Of a stretch of 64,000 nt of DNA, positions 44,161 through 52,477 are shown piece by piece (the first letter of the stretch is position 1; each line of letters starts with the position of its first letter). The translations under genes were made by a program, and so were the position numbers. Source of the stretch: Bin107 sp965221655 (GTDB taxonomy: Bacteria > UBA8248); assembly GCA_965221655.1 (NCBI GenBank), contig OZ244906.1, positions 2,294,001 through 2,358,000 on the forward strand, in the 5' to 3' direction. Below the pieces are notes generated by a model. The model did not search any database. It saw only the letters and a program-made list of their open reading frames with translations, and was not told the origin of the DNA.

Positions 44161-44841
44161 TCACGAATAAAACCTCCGCACCAGCTCCTCCAGGCTGAAA
44201 TCCTCCGCGCGTATGGAGGCGAGTATGTCCGCCTCTTTGGAGAGCACCTCACGGGCGGCTTGCGGTACGCGCGGGGCGACCTCGAGCGGCACCACGAGAG
44301 CCCCGCTCTCATCGGCGTGCACCAGATCGCCGGGCGAGACGCCCATCCCCGCAACGACGACGGGTGCGTTCACCGAGACGACGCGCACGTCCCCGCGCGA
44401 GACCGTCGTGCCCGCGCACCAGGTCTTAAAACCCGCCTCGCGCATGGCGCCCGTGTCGCGCACCACCCCGTCGGTCACCACGCCCTCGGCCCCCAGGCGC
44501 GAGAAAAGATTCGACATAATCTCCCCCCAAAAGCACGCCGAGCGCGGGCGGGGGCCGACGTCTTGCTGCACCAGCACGCAGGGCTTGGGTGCGGCCGCCA
44601 CGGCCTCATACAGCGCGGTGCGCGCCGCGTGCTCGCGCGTATCGCCCGCGGCATATTCGCTCGTCGTGAACGTAACGGCGTAGCCGAGGGCAACCCCCAT
44701 CTCGGGGAACAGGCACGAGACGCCCGCGTCGGTGTGGCCCGTGGCCCTGGGCCGTACGGCGAACGATTCCACCGCGTTCGAGACCGTGGGGGAGTCGAGC
44801 TCCCTGAGTTGTGCGAGCGTTTCTTCGGACAGCGTCGTCAT
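44161..44841 (-). CDS. RraA/HMG-aldolase-like family protein
   Basis: 226 aa. The pattern LGAEGVVTDGVVRDTGAMREAGF with the conserved DG-x-x-RD and PGDLVHADESGALVVP are diagnostic of the RraA-like fold, which includes 4-hydroxy-4-methyl-2-oxoglutarate/oxaloacetate lyases and the RNase E inhibitor. The Asp/Arg active-site residues are present, favouring the aldolase role. ATG 44841 follows AGGAGACGACC. N-terminal extension of ~10 aa is short. Confidence 0.85.
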   Translation of the reverse strand: MTTLSEETLAQLRELDSPTVSNAVESFAVRPRATGHTDAGVSCLFPEMGVALGYAVTFTTSEYAAGDTREHAARTALYEAVAAAPKPCVLVQQDVGPRPRSACFWGEIMSNLFSRLGAEGVVTDGVVRDTGAMREAGFKTWCAGTTVSRGDVRVVSVNAPVVVAGMGVSPGDLVHADESGALVVPLEVAPRVPQAAREVLSKEADILASIRAEDFSLEELVRRFYS

Positions 44842-44966
44842 GGTCGTCTCCTTCAAGGCTACAGGCGCGGCGCGTGCGCTTTCGCGGATGCTTCGGGTGC
44901 ACGGGGCCGCGTGTCGCAGATGAAAGCGTGAATTATACGAGCCGCCGCACGGGGGCACGACGCCTT

Positions 44967-45458
44967 TTAGGAAAGGCCCTGCCAGTCGCGCATGGCGGCG
45001 CGCGTGGTGTCAAAAGCGAGTTCAGTGAAATCGATTTCCCCGCGCCCGACGAGCTTGACCTCGGTGGTCTCGGCCAAAGGGCGCGGCCTGCCCCCGGTGA
45101 CGACGCCGGTGTAGACGATGAGCACGGTCGGGTTTCCCGCGAAGGAATACACCCCCAGCAGCGCTTCCACCGCCACCTCTATGCCCGCTTCTTCTTTCGC
45201 CTCGCGCGCGGCGGCCTCGGCCACCACCTCGCCGCGGTTCACGAAGCCGCCCGGAAACGTCCACAGCCCCTTGCCCGGGTTGTGGGCGCGGCGCACGAGA
45301 ACGGCGCGGCCGCCTTGCGTGGCGACGACGCCCGCCGCCACCTTGGGGTCGAGAAAATGCACGTGGGCACACGAGGTGCAGCACAGCTGCGTGGTGCCGT
45401 CTCCCTCCGTCCAGGGCCGCAGGCGGAGCGGGCTGCCGCAGGCGACGCAAAAGCGCAC
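44967..45458 (-). CDS. NUDIX hydrolase with N-terminal zinc ribbon
   Basis: 163 aa. It opens RFCVACGSPL with a second CTSC pair (zinc ribbon), then the Nudix box GGFVNRGEVVAEAAAREAKEEAGIEV (G-x5-E-x7-RE-x2-EE-x-G). It hydrolyses a nucleoside-diphosphate-linked substrate. GTG 45458 is preferred because it gives the ribbon at the N-terminus and has GGGAGG upstream; a TTG at 45533 would overlap the upstream gene. Downstream partner of the MBL hydrolase. Confidence 0.85.
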   Translation of the reverse strand: MRFCVACGSPLRLRPWTEGDGTTQLCCTSCAHVHFLDPKVAAGVVATQGGRAVLVRRAHNPGKGLWTFPGGFVNRGEVVAEAAAREAKEEAGIEVAVEALLGVYSFAGNPTVLIVYTGVVTGGRPRPLAETTEVKLVGRGEIDFTELAFDTTRAAMRDWQGLS

Positions 45459-45499
45459 GCCCCCTCCCAGGTGGGGATGGGCCTGGGGGGCGTCGGGCG

Positions 45500-46162
45500 T
45501 CAGGTCAGAAATTGCTCCGCTCCGGGCTGGCAAAACGGGTTGGTGGAAGCTTCGTGGCCGATGGTGGTCTCCGGCCCGTGGCCCGGGTGCACGATGGTCT
45601 CGGGCGGAAGGGTGAGCAGCCGGGTGCGGATGCTCTCAAGCAGGGTTGCCGCGTCGCCCATGTAGAGGTCGGTGCGCCCGACCGAGCCCGCAAACAGGGC
45701 GTCGCCGACGATGGCGTGTCCCGGCGCGCCTTCCGCCCCCGCGCGGTAGAGAGTCACGTTGCCAGGCGCGTGGCCGTCAGTAAGCATGATCGCAAACGCG
45801 AGGTTGCCCACCGTGAGCGTCTCGCCGGGGACGAGCTGCCCGTCCACCTCGGGAACGCGCGGTTCGGGAAATCCGTAGGCGCGCGCGGCGGCGGGCATGT
45901 TGCGCAGGTTGAAGAGCTCCGCCTCGTGGAGCAGGTAGGGGACGCCGAGTCTCTCTTTGGCCTCTGCGACGCCCTCGGCGTGATCGAGGTGCGCGTGGGT
46001 GCCGAGGAGCGTGGTGATTTTCAGATCGTGCGCTTGCGCCGCCTCGAGCACGCGCGCGACCTCCGCGCCCGGGTCGACGTAGGCGGCCTCGCGGGTTTCC
46101 TCGCAGCCGATGAGATAGGTGTTCATCTGAAAGGGGCCGACGGGTATGCGCTCGATAATCAA
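45500..46162 (-). CDS. metallo-beta-lactamase-fold hydrolase (glyoxalase II-like)
   Basis: 220 aa. THAHLDH near residues 55-61 (two-metal HxHxDH), then TDGHAPGNV with a His, GDALFAGSVGRTDLY with the bridging Asp, and HPGHGPETTIGHE near the end. Substrate is likely a thioester or similar; the exact role is open. TTG 46162 is the start; AGGA lies upstream. Next downstream on the same strand is the NUDIX gene. Confidence 0.87.
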   Translation of the reverse strand: MIIERIPVGPFQMNTYLIGCEETREAAYVDPGAEVARVLEAAQAHDLKITTLLGTHAHLDHAEGVAEAKERLGVPYLLHEAELFNLRNMPAAARAYGFPEPRVPEVDGQLVPGETLTVGNLAFAIMLTDGHAPGNVTLYRAGAEGAPGHAIVGDALFAGSVGRTDLYMGDAATLLESIRTRLLTLPPETIVHPGHGPETTIGHEASTNPFCQPGAEQFLT

Positions 46163-46190
46163 CGAGGAGGTCCTTTGCGCCGCGCCGCCC

Positions 46191-47090
46191 CTAGGCGGCG
46201 GGGGGGAAGATGACGATCTCGATGCGGCGGTTCTGCCTGCGGCCCGCGCGCGTGTTGTTGTCGCCTATGGGGCGAAACTCGCCCATACCCGCCGCCGAGG
46301 CGCGGCGCGGGTCGAGGTTTCCCACCTCGACGAAATAGCGCAGCACGCGCGTGGCGCGCGCCGCGGAGAGCTCCCAGTTCGTCTCCCAGCGCTCGGCGAG
46401 ACGGGCGGATATCTGCACGTCGTCCGTGTGGCCCTGCACCTGCACCTCGCGGGTGGGGTAGCGGCGCAGGAGTGCGGCGATTTTGACGAGCAGCGCCTTG
46501 CCGTCGGTGCGGATTTTCGCGCTTCCCGACTTAAAGAGCACGGCACTCGACACGGAGATTCTCACCCGCTCGCCCGTTTGGCGCACGTCCACGATGCCGC
46601 TGCGGCGCTCGCGCTGGAGTTGCGCCGCCATGTCCTTGGCGAGCTGTGCCTGAAAGCGTCCCCTGTCTTCAAAGCGCAAGAGTCTTTTTTGCGCGTCGAC
46701 GAGCTTCTTGTTCAGCGCGCGCGCGCGTGCGCGGGCTGTTTCACTCGCCTTGCGGAGGCGGGCGATGTTGCGGGTGGTCTGGGTGAGTTGCGCCTTTTGG
46801 GAAGAGGATTGCGCGCGCAAGTCGGCCACGCGCGCCTCGGTCTGCTGGCCGTAGCGCCTGGCCATCGAGAGCGACTGGCTGAGCTCCTGGTTTTCCGTGT
46901 CCATGCGTCCGATGCGGCTTTTGAGGTCGGCCACCTCGCGGCGCAGGGCCTCGATGCGGTTCAGGGAGGCGTCGAGTTCGCTTCTCAGACCCGCGGCTTC
47001 GTCGGATTTGCGCTCGTAGTCTTCCATGCCCACGCAGCCTGTGAGCGAGGCGGCGACGAGGAGCACGAGGAGGAGTCGATTCACTTGCAT
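46191..47090 (-). CDS. OmpA-family lipoprotein with coiled-coil
   Basis: 299 aa. Lipobox LTGC at about 16-19 predicts a lipoprotein. Residues ~25-160 are a long alpha-helical coiled coil; the C-terminal OmpA domain shows ISVSSAVLFKSGSAKIRTDG, VQGHTDDV and NRRIEIVIFP, the peptidoglycan-binding pattern. It probably tethers the outer membrane to the wall. ATG 47090 overlaps the FBPase stop by 10 nt, so it is made with the gluconeogenic enzymes; a functional link is not obvious. Confidence 0.87.
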   Translation of the reverse strand: MQVNRLLLVLLVAASLTGCVGMEDYERKSDEAAGLRSELDASLNRIEALRREVADLKSRIGRMDTENQELSQSLSMARRYGQQTEARVADLRAQSSSQKAQLTQTTRNIARLRKASETARARARALNKKLVDAQKRLLRFEDRGRFQAQLAKDMAAQLQRERRSGIVDVRQTGERVRISVSSAVLFKSGSAKIRTDGKALLVKIAALLRRYPTREVQVQGHTDDVQISARLAERWETNWELSAARATRVLRYFVEVGNLDPRRASAAGMGEFRPIGDNNTRAGRRQNRRIEIVIFPPAA

Positions 47091-48124
47091 GGGTTTTCCC
47101 CTCCGGAGATGAAGCGGGTGGCGTCGGCGACGTCGTGCTTGCTGCCGACGATGAAGGGAACGCGCTGGTGGAGTTTCTCCGGCTGAATTTCCATGACGCG
47201 GCTGCGCCCGTCGGTCGCTGCCCCGCCCGCCTGCTCGGCGATGAACGACATGGGGTTGCACTCGTAGAGGAGGCGCAGCTTGCCGCTGGGGTTTTTCGTG
47301 TCGCCCGGATAGAGAAATATGCCGCCTTTGAGCAGATTGCGGTGAAAATCGGCCACGAGCGAGCCTATGTAGCGCCCCGCGTAGGGGCGGCCCGTTGCCG
47401 TGTCCTCCTCCTTGAGATGCGCGACGTAGCGCGCGGTGGGCTCCTCCCACCGCGAAGAGTTGCCCTCGTTGATGCTGTATATCTTCCCCCGCTTGGGTAT
47501 TTTGATGTCGGGATGGGAGAGAAAGAACTCGCCCACCGAGGGGTCGAGGGTGAAGCCGTCGACGCCGTTGCCCGTGGTGTAGACCAGCATGGTGGAGGAA
47601 CCGTAGATAACGTAACCCGCGCACACCTGGGCGGTGCCCGGCTGCAGGAAATCCCCGAGGTGGGTGGAATCGCCCGCGCTCTTTCTGCGCAGGATGGAGA
47701 AAATAGAGCCGATGCTCACGTTCACGTCGATGTTCGAGGAGCCGTCCAGCGGGTCGTAAAGCACCACGTATTCGCCGCCCTCGACGTACTCGCCGGGAAT
47801 GACGTAGACGTCTTCCATCTCCTCGCTCGCCAGGGCGGCTACCGAGCCCGTGTGGTCGAGGGCCTTGCGCATCACGTCGTTCGCGTATTCGTCGAGTTTT
47901 TGCACCTCCTCGCCCTGCACGTTCACCTGTCCGGTGAGCCCCAGTATGTCCACCAGGCCCGCCTTGTTGACCTCGGCGTTGATGACCTTGGCGGCGAGGG
48001 TGATTTGCGTGACGAGGCGGGTGAACAGCCCCCGCGCCCCGGGGTGGTTGCGTTCCTCCTCGCGGATGTGGCGCTCGAGCGTCATTCCCCTGAAGTTTGG
48101 AACGGCCACGGCTTCCTCCGGCAT
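47081..48124 (-). CDS. fbp: fructose-1,6-bisphosphatase class I
   Basis: 347 aa. DPLDGSSNIDVNVSIGSIFSI near 120-140 is the metal/phosphate signature and ASEEMEDV precedes it; GGIFLYPGDTKNPSGKLRLLYECNPMSFI completes the class I enzyme. It hydrolyses fructose-1,6-bisphosphate to fructose-6-phosphate in gluconeogenesis. Located 22 nt downstream of the aldolase gene and overlapping the OmpA lipoprotein gene. ATG 48124 follows GAGAGGACACGCAAGG. Confidence 0.92.
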   Translation of the reverse strand: MPEEAVAVPNFRGMTLERHIREEERNHPGARGLFTRLVTQITLAAKVINAEVNKAGLVDILGLTGQVNVQGEEVQKLDEYANDVMRKALDHTGSVAALASEEMEDVYVIPGEYVEGGEYVVLYDPLDGSSNIDVNVSIGSIFSILRRKSAGDSTHLGDFLQPGTAQVCAGYVIYGSSTMLVYTTGNGVDGFTLDPSVGEFFLSHPDIKIPKRGKIYSINEGNSSRWEEPTARYVAHLKEEDTATGRPYAGRYIGSLVADFHRNLLKGGIFLYPGDTKNPSGKLRLLYECNPMSFIAEQAGGAATDGRSRVMEIQPEKLHQRVPFIVGSKHDVADATRFISGGENPCK

Positions 48125-48146
48125 CCTTGCGTGTCCTCTCTCGCGG

Positions 48147-49172
48147 CTAGGCGGCCACCTCTTCTTCCATGCTCGATTGGTAGGCGCCCGTTCGCGCCGC
48201 GCCGTTGCACTTGCAACGATGCAGGAAGAGCCGTTGGGCGAGGGCCACGTTCGCCGTCTCGCCGCCCCATCCCTTGAGAGCCGGAGCTTGCAGGGCGCGC
48301 CCGTAGGAGAAGCTGAGCTCCCAGGGGTGGGGGCCCATCGCGTTCATCGCGTTGAGGTGCGCGGTGGCGACGGCGTCGCTCTGCCCGCCCGAGAGGAAGC
48401 ATATTCCCGGTACGGCGGCGGGCACGTTTCTCGAGAGCGCGCGCACCGTGGCCTCGGCCACCTCCTGCACGCCCGCCTGGGTGGGGCATCCCTTGCCCGA
48501 GACGACCATGTTGGGCTTGAGAATCATGCCCTCGAGCGCCACGCGGTGCACGTGCAGGGCGTGGAACACGCACGCAAGCGTCTCGTTCGTCACCTCCTCG
48601 CAGACCTCGATGGTGTTGTCCGCGTCCATCAGCACCTCGGGCTCCACGATGGGCACCAGGCCCGCCTCCTGCGAGAGGGCGGCGTAGCGCGCCAGGGCGT
48701 GCGCGTTGGCATCGATGCAGTAGGCCGAGGGAATTCCCTCGCCGATGGTGATGACGGCGCGCCACTTGGTGAACGTCGCACCCAGTGCGGCGTATTCCTC
48801 CAGCCGCTCGCGCAGGCCGTCGAGTCCCTCTGTCACCTTCTCGCCCGGGGCGAAGGGCAAATCCTTGGCGCCCGTGTCGACCTTGATGCCCGGCAGGATG
48901 CCGCGCCCCGTGAGGAGGGCGCCGAAGTTCGTTCCGTCCGACGCGCTTTGGCGCAGCGTTTCATCGAAGAGGATGACGCCGCTGATGTATTCCTCGATTC
49001 CTTGCGTCGTGAAGAGCAACTCGCGATAGGCGCGGCGATTCTCCTCGGTCGATTCGACGCCGATGCTGTCCAGACGCCTCTTTATCGTGCCCGAGCTCTC
49101 GTCGGCTGCGAGGATGCCCTTGCCGGGCGCCACCATCTGCTCGGCGATTTTCGCCAGGTCATTCGTGCCCAT
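48147..49172 (-). CDS. fructose-bisphosphate aldolase class I
   Basis: 341 aa. GKGILAADESSGTIKRRL at about 17-34, KVDTGAKDLP, FTKWRAVI and MILKPNMV with the Schiff-base Lys mark the eukaryote-type class I aldolase. Metal-independent cleavage/condensation of FBP. AGGAG 7 nt before ATG 49172. First gene of the operon aldolase, FBPase, OmpA lipoprotein; the first two are consecutive gluconeogenic steps. Confidence 0.92.
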   Translation of the reverse strand: MGTNDLAKIAEQMVAPGKGILAADESSGTIKRRLDSIGVESTEENRRAYRELLFTTQGIEEYISGVILFDETLRQSASDGTNFGALLTGRGILPGIKVDTGAKDLPFAPGEKVTEGLDGLRERLEEYAALGATFTKWRAVITIGEGIPSAYCIDANAHALARYAALSQEAGLVPIVEPEVLMDADNTIEVCEEVTNETLACVFHALHVHRVALEGMILKPNMVVSGKGCPTQAGVQEVAEATVRALSRNVPAAVPGICFLSGGQSDAVATAHLNAMNAMGPHPWELSFSYGRALQAPALKGWGGETANVALAQRLFLHRCKCNGAARTGAYQSSMEEEVAA

Positions 49173-49471
49173 GATTTCGCTCCTGCCCGGGTAGGCGATG
49201 GGATGAAAGGGTTGCGGAGACGCCCCCCGACCGGGATGCCCCGCTCTTGGTTCGTCGTTTGCCGTCTCGTCGTGCGGGCCGCTTCGCGTGCGCCGGTTTC
49301 GTTCGGGAAAGCGCACGAAACGACCCAAACCTTTGGATGCCGAGCCTAGCAAAACCCCGCCCAAAAAGGAAGTGCGCCCCGGTGGTGGAAATCCGCTCGC
49401 GCTCGTGTTCGAATGGGCACCCCCGCCCGGGTGAAGAGGTTTCGCATGACCCGTCTTCTCGACGCGCGGCC

Positions 49472-50626
49472 ATGAGTGCGCAAGCCCCCGGGCGCGCCTC
49501 CCCCTGGCGGATGCCCGCGTTTTATTTCCTGCACTTCTTCGGCGTGGGCGTCATGCTGCCGTTTCTGAACGTCTTCTATCATTCCGTGGGGGTGCGCGGG
49601 CTGGAATTGGGTCTGCTGAACGCCGCCCCGCGTCTGGCGAGCGCCCTTGCCCCGCCACTGTTCGGCGCCCTCGCCGACAAGTTTCGCCTGGGCCGCCGCG
49701 TGGCCCTGTTCTGCGCGGCGGCGAGTGCGCTTTTGGCGCTCGCGCTGTGGGGCGCGAGCGGTTTTCTCGCCCTGTTCGTGCTCATCACGCTGTTCGCGGC
49801 CTGCCGCGCGCCGCTCGTGCCCATAGCCGAGAACCTCTGCCTCCGCGAGATAGAGGCCACCGGCGCGCAATACGGGCGCGTGCGCCTGTGGGGTTCGCTG
49901 GGCTTCATCGTCGCCGCCACCGGTGCGGCCCGCGTGGTGGAGGTTGCGGGCGTCGCCGCCGTCTTCCCGCTGGTGGCGGGCGTGGGCGCCGTGCTCGTCT
50001 TCGTCATCGCGCGCCTGCCGCGGGAGGCGCGCGGCGCGCGGCCCGCGTTCGGCAAGGACCTGGGCGTCTTGCTGCGCAGCGGCCCGCTCGCCGTGTTCCT
50101 GCTCACCACCACGTTCGCCGCCATGTCGGCCGGACCCTTCGGGATCTACTTCAGCATCCGCTTGCAGGAGCTCGGCATGTCGGCGGACTTGATCGCCCTG
50201 GCGTGGACTGTGGGCGTGGCGAGCGAGGTGGGGTTTCTCGTCTACGCGCAGGCCATACGCAGAAGGTTCGGCCTCAAGGCCATGATAGCGGCGGGGATGC
50301 TGGCGGCCGGCCTGCGCTGGGAGTTGGTGGCGCTCACGACGGACGCGGTTATGCTCATCCTCATCCAGCTGCTCCACGGCGTCGCCTTCGGCGTCTTTCA
50401 CGCGGGCGCGATTCAGTACGTCGACCGCCTGAGCACGGCGGCGACGAAGAACACCGCCCAGTCTCTCTACAGCGCCGCCACCTGGGGGGTCGGCTCCACG
50501 CTGGGTGCGCTGCTCGCGGGCTGGCTCCTGCCCGTCTGGGGATTCGTGAACCTCCTCCACGCGGGCGCGCTCATGGCCCTGGGCGCAGGCGTGGCCTTCG
50601 CCCTGCTGGGCAAGCGCGTGGAGTGA
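49472..50626 (+). CDS. MFS transporter (NHS/MFS_1-like group)
   Basis: 384 aa, about 12 membrane segments. FYFLHFFGVGVMLPFLNVFYHSVG at the N-terminus and LGLLNAAPRLASALAPPLFGALADK with the loop 2-3 Asp resemble the nucleoside:H+ / phenylpropionate (HcaT) group. The ATG at 49472 lacks a strong ribosome site. It is divergent from the aldolase operon. Substrate unknown. Confidence 0.82.
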   Translation: MSAQAPGRASPWRMPAFYFLHFFGVGVMLPFLNVFYHSVGVRGLELGLLNAAPRLASALAPPLFGALADKFRLGRRVALFCAAASALLALALWGASGFLALFVLITLFAACRAPLVPIAENLCLREIEATGAQYGRVRLWGSLGFIVAATGAARVVEVAGVAAVFPLVAGVGAVLVFVIARLPREARGARPAFGKDLGVLLRSGPLAVFLLTTTFAAMSAGPFGIYFSIRLQELGMSADLIALAWTVGVASEVGFLVYAQAIRRRFGLKAMIAAGMLAAGLRWELVALTTDAVMLILIQLLHGVAFGVFHAGAIQYVDRLSTAATKNTAQSLYSAATWGVGSTLGALLAGWLLPVWGFVNLLHAGALMALGAGVAFALLGKRVE

Positions 50627-50729
50627 GCCCCCCGCTCTGGACGCTCCGCCGCTCGTGTGGGAGCATGCCGCTCGCCGAGTCGCGCCCGCGCGCTCGCGCG
50701 GGGAGCCATACCGAATGGGGTGTGTGAAC

Positions 50730-51209
50730 ATGGCCGCCAGGACACTGTATCTTGCGAATGCGTACGGGTTCTCCTCCCAGCAGCGCGCGGGGCCGCTCCC
50801 CGCGCTCGTGGCCGCACTCGAGGCGGCGGGTGCGGAGGTGTGGGAGCCGTTTTCGCGCAATAACCAGCCCGAGCGCCTCGCACAGCCCGGCTGGGCGTAC
50901 GCCGTCGGGCAGGACGACATGGGCGACGTGCGCGCGGCGGAGGGCTTTTTCGGCGTGGTGAACGGCTGCCCGCCCGATGAGGGCGTGATGGTCGAGCTCG
51001 GCATGGCCATCGCCTGGGGCAAGCCCGTGTTCTTGTTTCGCGACGACTTTCGCCGCTGCACCGACAGCGAGGGCTATCCGCTCAACCTCATGCTGTTCAC
51101 GGGAATGCCCCGCCTCAACTGGCGGGACTACTGGTACACCTCGGTGGATGAGATCGCCGACCCCGAAAAGGCCCTCGCCCGCTGGCTGCGCGGCGCGCCC
51201 CTGCCGTGA
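50730..51209 (+). CDS. nucleoside 2-deoxyribosyltransferase-like protein
   Basis: 159 aa. YLANAYGFSSQQR near the N-terminus and PPDEGVMVELGMAIAWGKPVFLFRDD with the catalytic Glu and conserved GMAxAxGKP match the family fold. It transfers deoxyribose between bases or cleaves modified nucleosides; related proteins sit in the Nuc_deoxyrib_tr family. ATG 50730 is used; an ATG five codons earlier with GGGAG upstream is possible. Confidence 0.82.
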   Translation: MAARTLYLANAYGFSSQQRAGPLPALVAALEAAGAEVWEPFSRNNQPERLAQPGWAYAVGQDDMGDVRAAEGFFGVVNGCPPDEGVMVELGMAIAWGKPVFLFRDDFRRCTDSEGYPLNLMLFTGMPRLNWRDYWYTSVDEIADPEKALARWLRGAPLP

Positions 51210-51299
51210 GGGATCCGCGGACGCAGGCAGGAAAACCGGCGCGGTGAACAGGGCGCGGCGCCTGCCGAAGAACAATCGTAGGCAAGGGCCGATCCCCCT

Positions 51300-51335
51300 C
51301 TTGTTTGACGCCTTGCTTGGCACGTTATTTGGCAA
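51300..51335 (+). repeat. 12-bp tandem repeat block, copy 1
   Basis: Three imperfect 12-mers: CTTGTTTGACGC, CTTGCTTGGCAC, GTTATTTGGCAA. Lies downstream of the deoxyribosyltransferase-like gene. Confidence 0.65.
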
Positions 51336-51410
51336 CGGGAATGATTTCGTAATGTATTGCTTTTATTCGAATTAAAAGTTTTATCCTGCAAAATCCCCGC
51401 TTTTTTCTCC

Positions 51411-51458
51411 GTTGTTTGACGCACTATTTGACACGTTATTTGACACGCTGTTCGGCAA
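51411..51458 (+). repeat. 12-bp tandem repeat block, copy 2
   Basis: Four 12-mers: GTTGTTTGACGC, ACTATTTGACAC, GTTATTTGACAC, GCTGTTCGGCAA, repeating the start and end of copy 1. An AT-rich 75-nt segment separates the blocks. Confidence 0.7.
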
Positions 51459-51483
51459 GGGAGGCAGGCGGGGCGCGCGGTGC

Positions 51484-51714
51484 TCAGGCCTTCTGGATGA
51501 AGACGCGCACGCGGCCCCGCTGATCAGGTGCTTCGCTGCGGACGAGGTGGCCCTCGGCGGCGGCACTCGCGGGGACGCCGGTGGCGGCCTCGCCCGCGTC
51601 GAGCCATACTTCGAGGGTCTCGCCGGGCGCCATCGCCTCGAGGGCGAGCTTTGCCCGCACCCAGTTCATGGGGCAGGTTTCGTCCATGAGGTCGAGGGGT
51701 TCGCGGCGCGTCAC
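51484..51714 (-). CDS. TusA-like sulfur carrier family protein
   Basis: 76 aa. LDLMDETCPMNWVRAKLALEAM carries the conserved Cys of the TusA motif (C-P-x...) although the second Pro and TKK are altered; GETLEVWLDAGEA and the late beta strand fit the fold. It may carry or relay sulfur, but the altered CPMNW loop leaves this open. GTG 51714 with GGAGG 9 nt upstream gives the usual TusA length. It is divergent from bioD. Confidence 0.75.
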   Translation of the reverse strand: MTRREPLDLMDETCPMNWVRAKLALEAMAPGETLEVWLDAGEAATGVPASAAAEGHLVRSEAPDQRGRVRVFIQKA

Positions 51715-51742
51715 GTGCGGGTTCCTCCGCGGGGGCTGTGTG

Positions 51743-52477
51743 ATGTCCGATAGTGCCATTTTTTTGACCGGAACGGGAACCGGCGTCGGCAAGACGGTGG
51801 CGGGCTGCGTCGTCGCGGCGCACTGGGCGGCGCAGGGGAAAGCGCCGCGGGTCATGAAGCCTGCCGAATCGGGCTGTGCCCTGGTGGGCGGACGCCTCCT
51901 CGCGCGCGACGCGCACGCCTTGCGCACGGCGGCGGGCGACCCCCGCCCCGAGGCAGAGGTTTGCCCCTACAAATACGCCGCCCCCCTGGCGCCCGCCTAC
52001 GCGGCGGAGGGAGAGGGCGCACCGCCCGACGCAGAACGCCTCCTCCGTGCCGTCGAGGCGCTCAAGGCAAAGCCCGGCCCCCTGCTCGTTGAGGGTGCGG
52101 GCGGGCTGCTCGCCCCTTTGGCGGAGGGCGTTTTCATGATCGACCTGGCCCGGCGCGCGGGGCTGCGCCTGCTCATCGTCGCTCCGCTCGCTCTCGGAAC
52201 GATCAACCACACCCTGCTGAGCGTGCGCGAGGCGGTGCGCCAGGGCGTTGAGGTCGCCGGCGTCGTTCTATCGGACACGACGGGGGAGGCCACGCCCGCG
52301 GCGGCGCGCAACGCGCAGGATTTGGCCGCCCTGTGCGGAGCGCACGCCCCGCTGCTCGGGGTGATTCCCCATCTGCCGGAGGCGGACGCGGTTGTCGCGC
52401 ACGCGGCGCCGGGTACACAGGCGGCGGAGACGCTCCTCGACCTGGCGCGGGGCTTGCGGCTCGACGCCCTGGACTAG
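51743..52477 (+). CDS. bioD: dethiobiotin synthetase
   Basis: 244 aa. P-loop GTGTGVGKT near residues 10-18, MKPAESGCAL near 38-47, and VEGAGGLLAPL near 114-124 are BioD hallmarks. It converts 7,8-diaminononanoate, CO2 and ATP to dethiobiotin. Other bio genes are not adjacent. The stop shares CTAG with the converging K+ channel gene. Confidence 0.9.
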   Translation: MSDSAIFLTGTGTGVGKTVAGCVVAAHWAAQGKAPRVMKPAESGCALVGGRLLARDAHALRTAAGDPRPEAEVCPYKYAAPLAPAYAAEGEGAPPDAERLLRAVEALKAKPGPLLVEGAGGLLAPLAEGVFMIDLARRAGLRLLIVAPLALGTINHTLLSVREAVRQGVEVAGVVLSDTTGEATPAAARNAQDLAALCGAHAPLLGVIPHLPEADAVVAHAAPGTQAAETLLDLARGLRLDALD

